The notes under the pieces are model-generated. The model was not told the DNA's origin and did no database searches. It worked only from the letters and a program-made list of their open reading frames with translations. This document shows positions 12,877 through 21,896 of a stretch of 64,000 nt of DNA, in pieces. The position numbers and the translations under genes were made by a program. Position 1 is the first letter of the stretch. Every line of letters starts with the position of its first letter. The stretch is from Stenotrophomonas maltophilia (GTDB lineage: Bacteria; Pseudomonadota; Gammaproteobacteria; Xanthomonadales; Xanthomonadaceae). The stretch spans positions 1,178,001 to 1,242,000 of the forward strand of contig NZ_CP037858.1 in NCBI RefSeq assembly GCF_006974125.1, read 5' to 3'.

Positions 12877-13658
12877 CCGCAGCGCCGATCGAGCGCCCGC
12901 TGCAGGACCGCGCGGTGCTGCTGTTCATCGTGCTGGCCGCGTTTTTCTGCGGCAATGCGGTGCTGGCCGAGCTGATCGGGGTGAAGATCTTCGCGCTGGA
13001 AGATACCCTCGGCATCGATCCGCTGAACTGGAACCTGTTCGGCCAGACCGGCTCGCTCAGCTTCACCGCCGGCACTCTGCTGTGGCCGGTGGTGTTCATC
13101 ATGACCGACACCATCAACGAGTTCTTCGGCAAGCGCGGCGTGCGCTTCATCTCGTGGCTGGCGGTGGTGCTGATCGGCTACGGTTTCCTGTTCGCTTTCG
13201 CCGCCATTTCGCTGGCGCCGGCCAGCTGGTGGGTCACCTCGATGGAGGGCCACGGCGTGCCCGATTACCAGGCCGCGTTCGCAGCCGTGTTCGGCCAGGG
13301 CATGTGGACCATTGCCGGTTCGCTGGTGGCATTCCTGCTGGGCCAGCTGATCGACGTGGCGGTGTTCCATCGCATCCGTCAGGCCACCGGGGAACGCCAT
13401 GTCTGGCTGCGCGCGACCGGTTCCACCGCGGTCTCGCAGGTGGTGGACAGCCTCGTGGTGATCTGGATCGCGTTCGTGCTGGGCCCGCAGCACTGGCCGA
13501 CCTCGCTGTTCCTTGCGGTCGCCAGCGTCAACTATGTGTACAAGATGGGCTTTGCGATCGCCCTGATTCCGTTGCTGTACCTGATGCGGCGGGCCATCAC
13601 CCGCTATCTGGGCGCCGATCGCGCGGCGGCATTGCGTGCCGCCGCCGCGGCTGACTGA
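12873..13658 (+). CDS. Queuosine precursor transporter (YhhQ/VUT family)
   Basis: A 261-residue polytopic membrane protein of the VUT-1/YhhQ family. Members import queuosine precursors (7-cyano- or 7-aminomethyl-7-deazaguanine) for tRNA modification. About six transmembrane helices are visible. The family-typical stretches are FFCGNAVLAELIGVKIF near the N-terminus and VFIMTDTINEFFGKRG, followed by STAVSQVVDSLVVIWIAF. It overlaps the DUF502 gene by four bases, so the pair is an operon. The long insertion between helices 3 and 4 (SWWVTSMEGHGVPDYQAAF) suggests a periplasmic loop. Substrate assignment is by family only. Confidence 0.88.
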   Translation: MTAAPIERPLQDRAVLLFIVLAAFFCGNAVLAELIGVKIFALEDTLGIDPLNWNLFGQTGSLSFTAGTLLWPVVFIMTDTINEFFGKRGVRFISWLAVVLIGYGFLFAFAAISLAPASWWVTSMEGHGVPDYQAAFAAVFGQGMWTIAGSLVAFLLGQLIDVAVFHRIRQATGERHVWLRATGSTAVSQVVDSLVVIWIAFVLGPQHWPTSLFLAVASVNYVYKMGFAIALIPLLYLMRRAITRYLGADRAAALRAAAAAD

Positions 13659-13753
13659 AGCCCCAGCGCCACCCAGCTGACTGCGTCTTCACGCTGGCCG
13701 TACGCGCGCGGATCGTGCAAGCTCCACGGTCTGTGTTCCACGGAAGCTTCTTG

Positions 13754-15694
13754 ATGCCGTATTCCCCCCGCGTCCTGGCCGCTGCCATTGCCGCGTTGTT
13801 CCTGTTCAGTGCCGTGCCGTCGGCCGAAGCAGCGAAGAAGAAGGCCAGCCGCCCTGCCGCTGCGCAGACCCGCCAGGCCGCCAAGCCCAAGGCCAGGCCC
13901 GCCCGTGCCACCGCACCGGCCCGTGGCAGTTCGGCGCGCCGCGCTGCGCCGCGTCCGGTCGCACCGGCCCGTGCCGTGCCCAAGCAGGTACAGCTGGAGC
14001 GCCTGTACGACGAATACTGGGATGCCTCGATGCGGTTGAACCCGCTGCAGGCCACGTTCCAGGGCGAACCGCGCTACAACGACCAGCTGCCCAACATCCT
14101 GTCCGCCGCCTGGCGCCAGCAGTCACACGACTTCACCACGCAGTGGCTGGGCAAAGTCGAAAAACTTGGCAGCGACGGCCTGCAGGGCCAGGACCTGCTC
14201 AGCTACGAGATCTTCGTACGTGACGCGCGCGCCTCGCTGGCTGCCGAGCGTTACCCAAGCTGGATGATGCCGATCAGCCAGTACTACAACATCGGCAGCA
14301 TCATGGCGATCCTCGGCTCCGGCGCCGGCGCGCAGCCGTTCAACACCGTGCAGGACTACGACACCTGGTCGCGCCGCTCGCTCGGCATTCCCGAACTGTT
14401 CGACCAGGCCATCGACAACATGCGCCAGGGCATGAAGGCCGGCGTGGTGCAGCCGCGCGACCTGATGGAAAAGGTGCTGCCGCAGCTGGATGCGGTGATC
14501 AAGCCGACCGCTGAAGAGAGCATCTTCTGGTCGCCGATCCGCACCATGCCGAACACGATTGCGGCCGAGGACAAGGCGCGCATCAGCGCAGAATACAAGC
14601 GCATGATCGAGCTGCGGATCATGCCCGCCTACCGCGCCCTGCGCGGCTTCATCGCCACCGAGTACCTGCCGGCCACGCGCGCCAGCAGCGGCATGGGCGC
14701 GCTGCCCGACGGCCAGGCCTGGTACGCCAACCTGATCGTGCAGACCACCGCCAGCGACCAGACCGCCGCGCAGCTGCACGCGCTGGGCGAGCAGCGCGTG
14801 GAGGAACTGCAGGCACAGATCGCCACGGTGATGAAGGACGCCAAGCTGCGTGGCACGCCGACCAAGCTGCTGCGCAGCATGCGCAACGATCGCCAGTTCC
14901 AGTACAGCGATGCCAATGCACTGATCAGCCGCTACCGCCAGGTGCAGCAGCAGGTCAACGCGCGCCTGCCGCAGGTACTCGATACGTTGCCGAAGTCCGC
15001 ACTGGAAGTGCGCGCGGTGGAACCGGAACGTGCGCTCACCGCCGCCGCTGCCGCCTACCAGCCGTCGCCGGCCGGGCAGCCTGGCGTGCTGTACATCAAC
15101 ACCCGCGACCTGCCCAGCCGCAAGCGCTGGAGCGTGCCGGTGCAGTACCTGCATGAAGCGATTCCCGGCCATCACGTGCAACTGGGCCTGCAGCAGGAAC
15201 TGGCCAAGCTGCCGCGCTTCCGTCGCCTCGGTGGCGATCTGGCGTTCGTCGAAGGCTGGGGCCTGTACGCGGAAACGCTGGGTGAAGACCTTGGCGTCTA
15301 CACCGATGCCTACGACCGTATCGGCTACCTGTACTCACGCCTGCTGCGCGCCGCACGCGTCGTCGCCGACACCGGCGTCAATGCACAGGGCTGGAGCAAG
15401 CAGCAGGCCGTGGCCTACCTGCAGAAGACGGTGGACATGAGCAGCGATGATGCCAACGCCGAAGTCGAACGGATCATGGCCCAGCCCGGCCAGGCACTGT
15501 CGAACGTCGCCGGCCTGACCACCATCGTTGCCCTGCGCGACAAGGCCAAGGCACGCCAGGGGGCAGCCTTCGATCTGCGCCGGTTCCATGCAGAACTGCT
15601 GAAGGACGGCTCGATGCCGCTGGATGTGCTGGACCGCAAGATGGAGCGCTGGATGGCGCAGCCGGCCAGCGCTGCGCCCACGCCTTCACCCTGA
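13754..15694 (+). CDS. DUF885 family secreted hydrolase
   Basis: The 646-residue protein begins with a signal peptide (MPYSPRVLAAAIAALFLFSAVPSAEA). A Lys/Ala/Pro-rich linker (to about residue 80) follows, and then a DUF885 domain. The putative metal site HEAIPGHH is at residues 467-474, with downstream EGWGLYAETLG supplying a possible third ligand Glu. This is the usual metallopeptidase-like pattern of DUF885. The basic linker may tether the protein in the envelope. The ATG at 13754 was chosen because it starts the signal peptide. The serine hydrolase gene follows after 16 bp, so they may share a transcript. The substrate is unknown. Confidence 0.88.
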   Translation: MPYSPRVLAAAIAALFLFSAVPSAEAAKKKASRPAAAQTRQAAKPKARPARATAPARGSSARRAAPRPVAPARAVPKQVQLERLYDEYWDASMRLNPLQATFQGEPRYNDQLPNILSAAWRQQSHDFTTQWLGKVEKLGSDGLQGQDLLSYEIFVRDARASLAAERYPSWMMPISQYYNIGSIMAILGSGAGAQPFNTVQDYDTWSRRSLGIPELFDQAIDNMRQGMKAGVVQPRDLMEKVLPQLDAVIKPTAEESIFWSPIRTMPNTIAAEDKARISAEYKRMIELRIMPAYRALRGFIATEYLPATRASSGMGALPDGQAWYANLIVQTTASDQTAAQLHALGEQRVEELQAQIATVMKDAKLRGTPTKLLRSMRNDRQFQYSDANALISRYRQVQQQVNARLPQVLDTLPKSALEVRAVEPERALTAAAAAYQPSPAGQPGVLYINTRDLPSRKRWSVPVQYLHEAIPGHHVQLGLQQELAKLPRFRRLGGDLAFVEGWGLYAETLGEDLGVYTDAYDRIGYLYSRLLRAARVVADTGVNAQGWSKQQAVAYLQKTVDMSSDDANAEVERIMAQPGQALSNVAGLTTIVALRDKAKARQGAAFDLRRFHAELLKDGSMPLDVLDRKMERWMAQPASAAPTPSP

Positions 15695-15710
15695 CGCTTC
15701 CGGAGCCGCC

Positions 15711-16781
15711 ATGCGCCCTGCCGTCGCCCTGTTCACCGCCGTGCTGGGCCTGCTGCCACTGGCGAGTTCCGCCGCACCAGAGCTGACCCCACCGGATGCC
15801 GGCATCGACGGCCTGATGCAGGCCTACGATGGGCAGGTTCCTGGCGCCGCGGTGCTGGTACTGCACGACGGGCAACCGGTGTTCCGTCGCGGCTATGGCC
15901 TGGCGGTGGTGGAAGACGGTACTGCCGTGACCCCCGCCAGCAACTTCCGGCTGGCCTCGGTCAGCAAGCAGTTCACCGCTGCGGCGGTGCTGCTGCTGGT
16001 GGAGGACGGCCGGCTTGGGCTGGACCAGCCGGCGCGGCGCTGGCTTCCGGAACTGCCGCAGGCCGCAGCGGCCATTACCCTCCGCCAACTGCTGTCGCAC
16101 ACCAGCGGCCTGCTCGACTACGAAGACCTGATGGCCCCGGCGGACACACGGCAGGTGCACGATGCCGATGTACTGGCCCTGCTGTCGCGCCAAGACCGGC
16201 TGAACTTCGCACCGGGCACGCAGTACCGCTACAGCAACAGCAGCTACGCGCTGCTGGCACTGATCGTCGGCCGCGCGTCCGGAAAGGATTACGCGACCTT
16301 CCTGCAGGAGCGCATCTTCCGCCCGCTGGGCATGGCGCATACCGTGGCCCACCAGGACGGCGTGGACACGGTCGCCACACGCGCCTATGGCTACAGCCGG
16401 ATCGATGGCCGCTGGCAGCGCACCGACCAGAGCACCACAAGCGCCGTGCTAGGCGACGGCGGCATCTATTCCTCGCTGGACGACCTCGCCCGCTGGGACG
16501 CCGCGCTGTATGACGATCGCCTGCTGTCGAAGGCTTCGCGCCGCGCGATGTTCAGCCCGGCCACGGCCACATCGGAACCGGACGTGCCGCATTACGGTTT
16601 CGGCTGGCGCCTGAACGGCCCGGTGCAATGGCACAGCGGCGAGAGCATCGGCTTCCGCAACGTGATCGTGCGCCACCCGGAAAAGCACCTGACCGTGATC
16701 GTGCTGACCAACCGCAACGACCCAGAACCCTATCCGCTGGCACTGAAGATCGCCCAGCGTTGGCTGGACACCCTGCAATGA
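15711..16781 (+). CDS. Beta-lactamase-fold serine hydrolase (class C/PBP-like)
   Basis: Periplasmic serine hydrolase of 356 residues with signal peptide MRPAVALFTAVLGLLPLASSA. The three catalytic motifs of the class C beta-lactamase/DD-peptidase family are present: SVSK (S83-K86), YSN at 174-176 and HSG at 308-310. The HSG in place of KTG is typical of esterase- or D-aminopeptidase-like members rather than true beta-lactamases. LLSHTSGLLDYED near residue 128 is also characteristic. It lies 16 bp downstream of the DUF885 gene and overlaps the VOC gene by four bases. The natural substrate is unknown. Confidence 0.9.
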   Translation: MRPAVALFTAVLGLLPLASSAAPELTPPDAGIDGLMQAYDGQVPGAAVLVLHDGQPVFRRGYGLAVVEDGTAVTPASNFRLASVSKQFTAAAVLLLVEDGRLGLDQPARRWLPELPQAAAAITLRQLLSHTSGLLDYEDLMAPADTRQVHDADVLALLSRQDRLNFAPGTQYRYSNSSYALLALIVGRASGKDYATFLQERIFRPLGMAHTVAHQDGVDTVATRAYGYSRIDGRWQRTDQSTTSAVLGDGGIYSSLDDLARWDAALYDDRLLSKASRRAMFSPATATSEPDVPHYGFGWRLNGPVQWHSGESIGFRNVIVRHPEKHLTVIVLTNRNDPEPYPLALKIAQRWLDTLQ

Positions 16782-17182
16782 CCGCCGATTCCGATGCCCT
16801 GCTGGGCATCCACCACGCCGCACTGATCTGCAGCGACTACGCACGCTCGAAGGACTTCTACGTGCGCATCCTCGGCCTGCGCGTGCTGGCGGAGAACCAT
16901 CGCACCGCACGCGATTCCTGGAAGCTCGATCTGGCCCTGCCCGACGGCGGCCAGCTGGAACTGTTCTCCTTCCCCTCGCCGCCGCCCCGTCCCAGCCGCC
17001 CGGAAGCCCAGGGCCTACGCCACCTCGCGTTCCGGGTGACTGCACTGGAACCCTTCATCCAGCGCCTGGCCGCGCATGGCGTGACCTGCGAACCGATCCG
17101 CGTGGACGAGTACACCGGCCGACGCTTCACCTTCTTCGCCGATCCTGACGACCTGCCGCTGGAGTTGTACGAAGTCGGTTGA
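16778..17182 (+). CDS. VOC/glyoxalase family protein (GloA2/YaeR-like)
   Basis: A 134-residue single-domain member of the vicinal-oxygen-chelate superfamily. The likely metal ligands are His in GIHHAAL, Glu in QLELFSF, His in LRHLAFRV and Glu in LELYEVG. This four-ligand set matches the YaeR/GloA2 subgroup. The start ATG overlaps the stop of the serine hydrolase gene (ATGA), so the two are translationally coupled. Activity on methylglyoxal is plausible but not shown by sequence. A repeat-filled gap follows the gene. Confidence 0.85.
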   Translation: MTADSDALLGIHHAALICSDYARSKDFYVRILGLRVLAENHRTARDSWKLDLALPDGGQLELFSFPSPPPRPSRPEAQGLRHLAFRVTALEPFIQRLAAHGVTCEPIRVDEYTGRRFTFFADPDDLPLELYEVG

Positions 17183-17201
17183 GCGTTTTTCAATCGAGAT
17201 T

Positions 17202-17250
17202 CATCCATGCATGGCATGGATCGTACGTGTCGACCAAGGTCGACACCCAC
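17202..17250. repeat. Two SMAG-like REP palindromes
   Basis: 17202-17226 reads on the minus strand as GTACGATCCATGCCATGCAT and is a short palindrome. 17227-17250 contains GTGTCGACCAAGGTCGACAC. Both match the Stenotrophomonas GTAG-type REP family, with the GTAG end partly degenerate. They lie just after the VOC gene. Confidence 0.75.
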
Positions 17251-17260
17251 CAAGAGCAGG

Positions 17261-17490
17261 CCGAGCCATTCCGACAGATCTCCGGAAACTGTCGAAGGCG
17301 GGGTGGGTCCGGTTGCGGGGGTGTCCGCGGCATGGATGCCGCGGCCAAGCCCCCAGGGATGGGTTTACGGCGTCCCCCGCAACCGGACCCACCCCGCCAT
17401 CCCACGGAATAGCCGCATTTGCTTTTGCCGTTGCCGTTGAGGTTGCCGGCCAGCGGCCGGCACTACCGCAGGTGCAGGGCGCAGCCCTGC
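17261..17490 (+). repeat. Large palindromic element, copy A
   Basis: A 25-bp outer stem pairs perfectly (17297-17321 with 17374-17398). Inside are a hairpin CCGCGGCAT/ATGCCGCGG and a second small hairpin (CCC/GGG). The left flank carries GACAG...CTGTC and the right flank ends in the palindrome GCAGGGCGCAGCCCTGC. Five other copies occur in the window, with different but self-complementary stems. The whole gap 17183-17577 consists of this element, the SMAG pair and about 85 bp leading to the next gene. Confidence 0.85.
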
Positions 17491-17577
17491 AAAGCCCCCA
17501 CTTCCCCATACCCCGCCGAATGGGTATACAGTCGACCCGTACCGGCATCGTGCCGGAATGAACCCTGGGAGGGGACC

Positions 17578-18021
17578 ATGCGCAAGACCTTCAAGACCCT
17601 GCTGCTGGCATTGCCGCTGTGCCTGGCCGCGCTCTCGGCGCAGGCCGCCGATGGTGCCGCCGGCCGCTGGAAGACCATCGACGACAAGACCGGCAAGGTG
17701 AAGTCGATCGTCGAGATCACCGAGGCCGCCAACGGCACGCTGACCGGCAAGGTGGTCGACATCCTGCACTCGGACAAGGGCCCGAACCCGGTCTGTGACG
17801 GATGTGAAGGCGCCAACAGGAACAAGCCGGTGAAGGGCATGACCATCCTCTGGAACCTGAAGGCCGACGGCGCCAACAAGTGGTCCGGTGGCACCATCCT
17901 CGACCCGGCCAACGGCAAGACCTACAAGTCGAAGATGGAGCTGCAGCCGGGCGGCACCAAGCTGGACGTGTCCGGCTGCATCGCCTTCATCTGCCGCGCG
18001 CAGACCTGGCAGCGCGAGTAA
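17578..18021 (+). CDS. DUF2147 family secreted protein
   Basis: A 147-residue protein with signal peptide MRKTFKTLLLALPLCLAALSAQA and a mature DUF2147 domain. The domain opens with AAGRWKTIDDKTGKVKSIVEI, ends with GCIAFICRAQTWQRE and has a CDGC pair in the middle. The family is a small lipocalin-like beta barrel of unknown function, often exported. A strong Shine-Dalgarno (GGGAGGGG) precedes the ATG at 17578. It sits alone between a repeat-filled gap and metG. Confidence 0.9.
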   Translation: MRKTFKTLLLALPLCLAALSAQAADGAAGRWKTIDDKTGKVKSIVEITEAANGTLTGKVVDILHSDKGPNPVCDGCEGANRNKPVKGMTILWNLKADGANKWSGGTILDPANGKTYKSKMELQPGGTKLDVSGCIAFICRAQTWQRE

Positions 18022-18121
18022 GCGCCCGGCCCCGCTTCACCCCCGTGACCCGGCCCCGGCCGGGTCACCTCGTTGCGGGCATGCGATACTCTGCGGTTCC
18101 CCTCGGATCCACCCCGCGACC

Positions 18122-20200
18122 ATGACCCGTACCGCGCTCGTCACCACCGCCCTGCCCTACGCCAACGGCCCGCTGCACCTGGGCCACCTGGTCGGCTACA
18201 TCCAGGCCGACATCTGGGTGCGTGCGCGGCGAATGAGCGGCGGCAAGGCCTGGTTCGTCTGCGCCGACGACACCCACGGCACGCCGATCATGCTGGCCGC
18301 GGAAAAGGCAGGGGTCACCCCGGAAACCTTCATCGCCAACATCCAGGCCAGCCACGAACGTGACTTCGCCGCGTTCGGCGTCGCCTTCGACCATTACGAC
18401 TCGACCAATTCGGCGGCCAACAAGGCGCTGACCGAGCAGTTCTACCTGAAGCTGGAAGCGGCCGGCCACATCAGCCGTCGTTCGGTGGCGCAGTTCTACG
18501 ACCCGGCCAAGGGCATGTTCCTGCCCGACCGCTACGTCAAGGGCATCTGCCCGAACTGCGGCAGCCCCGACCAGTACGGCGACAACTGCGAAGTGTGCGG
18601 CGCCACCTATGCGCCGACCGACCTGAAGGAGCCGCGTTCGGTGATCTCCGGTGCGACGCCGGAAATGCGCGATTCGGAGCACTTCTTCTTCGAGGTGGGC
18701 CACTTCGACGCGTTCCTGCGCGAATGGCTGGCCGGCGACGTCGCCCTGCCGGGCGTGAAGGCCAAGCTCGGTGAATGGCTCAATGCCGAAGGTGGCCTGC
18801 GTGCATGGGACATCTCGCGCGATGCGCCGTACTTCGGTTTCCAGATTCCCGGCCAGCCGGGCAAGTACTTCTACGTCTGGCTGGATGCGCCGATCGGCTA
18901 CCTGTCCAGCTTCCAGACCCTGTGCGGCAGGATCGGCGAGGACTTCGAAGCACACCTGCGTGCCGGTACCGCCACCGAGCTGCACCACTTCATCGGCAAG
19001 GACATCGTCAACTTCCACGGCCTGTTCTGGCCGGCGGTGCTGCACGGTACCGGCCACCGCGCGCCGACCCGTCTGCACGTCAACGGCTACCTGACCGTGG
19101 ACGGCGCCAAGATGAGCAAGTCGCGTGGCACCTTCGTGATGGCGCGTACCTTCCTCGACGCCGGCCTGGAACCGGAAGCGCTGCGTTACTACTACGCGGC
19201 CAAGTCCGGCGGTGGCGTCGACGATCTCGACCTGAACCTGGGTGACTTCATCGCCCGCGTCAACGCCGACCTGGTCGGCAAGTTCGTCAACCTGGCCAGC
19301 CGCTGCGCCGGCTTCATCAGCAAGCGCTTCGATGGCCAGCTGGCCGCGCAGCTGCCCGACGCGGCGCAGTACCAGCGCTTCGTCGATGGCCTGGCGCCGA
19401 TCCGTGAAGCCTACGAGCGCAACGACCCGGCCGCGGCGATCCGCCTGACCATGACCCTGGCCGACGAAGCCAACCGCTACATCGACGACGTCAAGCCATG
19501 GGTGATCGCCAAGCAGGAAGGCGCCGATGCGCAGCTGCAGGCCGTGTGCAGCCAGGGCCTGAACCTGTTCCGCGTGCTGGTCACCGCCCTGAAGCCGGTG
19601 CTGCCGGCCACCGCCGCGCAGGCAGAGGCCTTCCTGGCCGCACCGGTGAACGACTGGACCGACCTGGCGCAGCCGCTGCTGGGCCACCGCATCACCGAAT
19701 ACACCCCGCTGTTCACCCGTATCGACCCGAAGAAGATTGACGCCATGATCGACGCCTCCAAGGACACCCTGCAGCCGGCCGCTGCCGCCGCTCCCGCCGC
19801 CAAGACCGAAGCGGTCAAACCCGCACCGGCACCGGCCAAGGAAGAAGCCAGCAGCGCCGATGCCCCGGCCTACATCGGCATCGACGATTTCGCCAAGCTC
19901 GACCTGCGCATCGGCAAGGTGCTGGCCTGCGAGTTCGTGGACGGTTCGGACAAGCTGCTGCGCTTCGAACTGGATGCCGGTGAACTGGGCAAGCGCCAGA
20001 TCTTCTCCGGTATCCGCGCCAGCTACGGCGAGCCGGAAAAGCTGGTCGGCCGCAGCGTTGTGTTCATCGCAAACCTGGCCCCGCGCAAGATGCGCTTCGG
20101 CCTGAGCGAAGGCATGATCCTGTCGGCCGGTTTCGACGGCGGCGCGCTGGCGCTGCTGGACGCCGACAGCGGCGCACAGCCAGGCATGCCGGTCCGCTGA
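18122..20200 (+). CDS. metG: Methionyl-tRNA synthetase
   Basis: Class I synthetase that charges initiator and elongator tRNA-Met. The 692-residue product has the HIGH-type motif HLGH (residues 19-22), a zinc knuckle CPNCG...CEVCG near residues 143-160, and KMSKS near residue 330. The C-terminal Trbp111-like tRNA-binding/dimerisation domain (about 580-692, IDDFAKLDLRIGKVL) follows an Ala/Pro/Lys-rich linker. The ATG at 18122 (MTRTALVTTALPYANG) is the conserved start. An upstream extension in frame is not conserved in character. Confidence 0.97.
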   Translation: MTRTALVTTALPYANGPLHLGHLVGYIQADIWVRARRMSGGKAWFVCADDTHGTPIMLAAEKAGVTPETFIANIQASHERDFAAFGVAFDHYDSTNSAANKALTEQFYLKLEAAGHISRRSVAQFYDPAKGMFLPDRYVKGICPNCGSPDQYGDNCEVCGATYAPTDLKEPRSVISGATPEMRDSEHFFFEVGHFDAFLREWLAGDVALPGVKAKLGEWLNAEGGLRAWDISRDAPYFGFQIPGQPGKYFYVWLDAPIGYLSSFQTLCGRIGEDFEAHLRAGTATELHHFIGKDIVNFHGLFWPAVLHGTGHRAPTRLHVNGYLTVDGAKMSKSRGTFVMARTFLDAGLEPEALRYYYAAKSGGGVDDLDLNLGDFIARVNADLVGKFVNLASRCAGFISKRFDGQLAAQLPDAAQYQRFVDGLAPIREAYERNDPAAAIRLTMTLADEANRYIDDVKPWVIAKQEGADAQLQAVCSQGLNLFRVLVTALKPVLPATAAQAEAFLAAPVNDWTDLAQPLLGHRITEYTPLFTRIDPKKIDAMIDASKDTLQPAAAAAPAAKTEAVKPAPAPAKEEASSADAPAYIGIDDFAKLDLRIGKVLACEFVDGSDKLLRFELDAGELGKRQIFSGIRASYGEPEKLVGRSVVFIANLAPRKMRFGLSEGMILSAGFDGGALALLDADSGAQPGMPVR

Positions 20201-20276
20201 TGCCTGCAGCGGGCGTGGTTGCGGCCACGCCCGCCGGCAGCACCGGCCACGGGGCAACGCGATGGGAGGCAACGGA

Positions 20277-20867
20277 ATGGAACTGGCGCTGTTCGACTTC
20301 GACCACACCGTGACTACCTGCGATACCTATGGCCGTTTCCTGCGCCGCGTGGCCACCGCCGAACAACTGGCGCAGGCGTGGTGGAAGGTCGGCCCGTGGC
20401 TGCTCGCGTACAAGCTGAAGCTGATCTCGGCCGAACGCATCCGCGTGCGCGTCACCCGCCTGACCTTCAGCGACCGCCACAGTGACGACATCGCCACGCT
20501 GGCGGCCGGCTTCTCGCGTGAGTTCCTGCCCGACGTGGTGCGCCCGGAAATGCTGGAGCAGATCCGCTGGCACAAGGAACAGCAGCACACTGTGGTGATC
20601 GTGTCCGGCTCGCTGGACCTGTACCTGCGGCCGTGGTGCGAGCAGCTGGGTCTGCAGCTGATCTGCAACCGGCTGGAAAGCCAGGACGGACGCCTGACCG
20701 GTCGCTATGCCGGTGGCGACTGCGGCCCGCGCAAGGTTGAGCACATCCGTCGCCAGTTCGATCTGTCGCGTTACGTGCGCATCCATGCCTACGGCGACAG
20801 TTCTGAAGACAAGCCGATGCTGGCGCTGGCCCACGAGCGCTGGTTCCGTGGCAAACCCCTGAAATGA
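20277..20867 (+). CDS. HAD-IB family phosphatase
   Basis: A 196-residue haloacid-dehalogenase hydrolase. Motif I is FDFDHTVT at the N-terminus, with catalytic Asp pair DxD. Motif II is [11 protein letters not shown], and motif III/IV is [10 protein letters not shown]. This is the HAD-IB arrangement of SerB-like phosphatases. The ATG at 20277 is preferred because GGGAGG lies seven bases upstream. An alternative ATG at 20262 overlaps that ribosome-binding site. The substrate is unknown. It lies between metG and the rnfB-like gene on the same strand. Confidence 0.88.
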   Translation: MELALFDFDHTVTTCDTYGRFLRRVATAEQLAQAWWKVGPWLLAYKLKLISAERIRVRVTRLTFSDRHSDDIATLAAGFSREFLPDVVRPEMLEQIRWHKEQQHTVVIVSGSLDLYLRPWCEQLGLQLICNRLESQDGRLTGRYAGGDCGPRKVEHIRRQFDLSRYVRIHAYGDSSEDKPMLALAHERWFRGKPLK

Positions 20868-20892
20868 ACCCACCGCGCAGCCTTCGCCACGC

Positions 20893-21306
20893 ATGAGCCT
20901 GATCCCGCCCCTGACCGAACGCCTCGACCGCCTGCTGCCGCAGACCCAATGCGGGCAATGCGGCTACGACGGCTGCCGCCCGTACGCACAGGCGATGGCG
21001 CGTGGCGAAGCAGGCGTGGACCGCTGCCCACCGGGTGGCGATGCCGGTGCACGGGCGCTGGCGCAGGTGCTGGGCGTCCCGGCGATTCCGTTCGATCGTT
21101 CGCGCGGCCAACACAAGGCGGCCCAGGTGGCGTTGATCGTGGAAGCCGACTGCATCGGCTGCACCAAGTGCATCCAGGCCTGCCCGGTGGATGCCATCGT
21201 CGGCGGCGCCAGGTACATGCACACGGTCATTGCCGATCTGTGCACCGGCTGCGAGCTGTGCATTCCACCATGCCCGGTGGATTGCATCGAGCTGGTGCGC
21301 CTGTAA
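20893..21306 (+). CDS. rnfB: RnfB-like ferredoxin, soluble form
   Basis: A 137-residue iron-sulfur protein. The N-terminal Cys set (C20, C23, C28 and a later Cys in DRCPPG) matches the RnfB [4Fe-4S] domain. Two ferredoxin clusters follow ([14 protein letters not shown] and [14 protein letters not shown]). The N-terminal membrane anchor of full RnfB is absent, and no rnfA, C, D, G or E lies in the window. It may therefore act as a free electron carrier. This short form is known in Xanthomonadaceae. The stop TAA at 21304 is followed at once by a strong hairpin. Confidence 0.9.
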   Translation: MSLIPPLTERLDRLLPQTQCGQCGYDGCRPYAQAMARGEAGVDRCPPGGDAGARALAQVLGVPAIPFDRSRGQHKAAQVALIVEADCIGCTKCIQACPVDAIVGGARYMHTVIADLCTGCELCIPPCPVDCIELVRL

Positions 21307-21308
21307 CA

Positions 21309-21347
21309 GGGGGCAGATCCCTTTCCGCAGGAAAGGGATCTGCCCCC
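21309..21347. repeat. GGATCC-type palindrome (possible bidirectional terminator)
   Basis: A near-perfect hairpin runs from GGGGGCAGATCCCTTTCC to its complement GGAAAGGGATCTGCCCCC with a short loop. It lies between the convergent rnfB and Rid genes. A second copy with a different but self-complementary stem is at 57295-57335. There is no T tract, so its termination role is uncertain. Confidence 0.8.
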
Positions 21348-21356
21348 ATCCCGCAG

Positions 21357-21704
21357 TTACGGCACGGCCGCCGTCACCACGATCTCGACCTTCCACTCGG
21401 CATGAGCCAGCTTGGCTTCGAAGGTTGCGCGGGCGGGGGTCGCGCCCTCGACCACCCACTCGTCCCACGCCTTGTTCATGCCGTCGAAGTCGGCCATGTC
21501 GGCCAGGAACACTTCGGCGCGCAGCACGTGCTGGCGATCACTGGCCACCAGCGCCAGCAGCTTGTCGATCTCGGCCAGCACCTGCCGGGTCTGCCCGGTG
21601 ATGTCCTGGCTGGTGTCTTCCGGAATCTGGCCGGAGAGGTAGGCGACCTTGTTGTACACGGTCATTTCGGACATGCGCGGTCCGACGTCGTAACGCTCCA
21701 TCAT
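21357..21704 (-). CDS. RidA/YjgF family enamine deaminase-like protein
   Basis: A 115-residue Rid-superfamily protein. The family pattern is seen in NKVAYLSGQIP, the segment LRAEVFLADMADFDGMNKAWDEW and PARATFEAKLAHAEWKVEI, with the Arg that binds the imine substrate. Archetypal RidA hydrolyses reactive imines made by PLP enzymes; subgroup members may act differently. AGGAG lies upstream of the ATG at 21704; a second ATG follows immediately at 21701. The gene is convergent with rnfB across a palindrome. Confidence 0.88.
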   Translation of the reverse strand: MMERYDVGPRMSEMTVYNKVAYLSGQIPEDTSQDITGQTRQVLAEIDKLLALVASDRQHVLRAEVFLADMADFDGMNKAWDEWVVEGATPARATFEAKLAHAEWKVEIVVTAAVP

Positions 21705-21896
21705 GGGCGTGGCTCCTGCGGGTGATCAGGCCTGCATTGTCCTCCAAACCGGTCAACGATGGGTGCAGGGCAGCCATCCACGCACGGGCACTACCGGCTT
21801 CCGACAGCGGCGCTGGTCAAATGCCAGCGACAGGCGCACGATGCGCCACGGCTGCATTGACACCGCCCTCGCCCTCCCTGACGCACGCTTGCGCCG

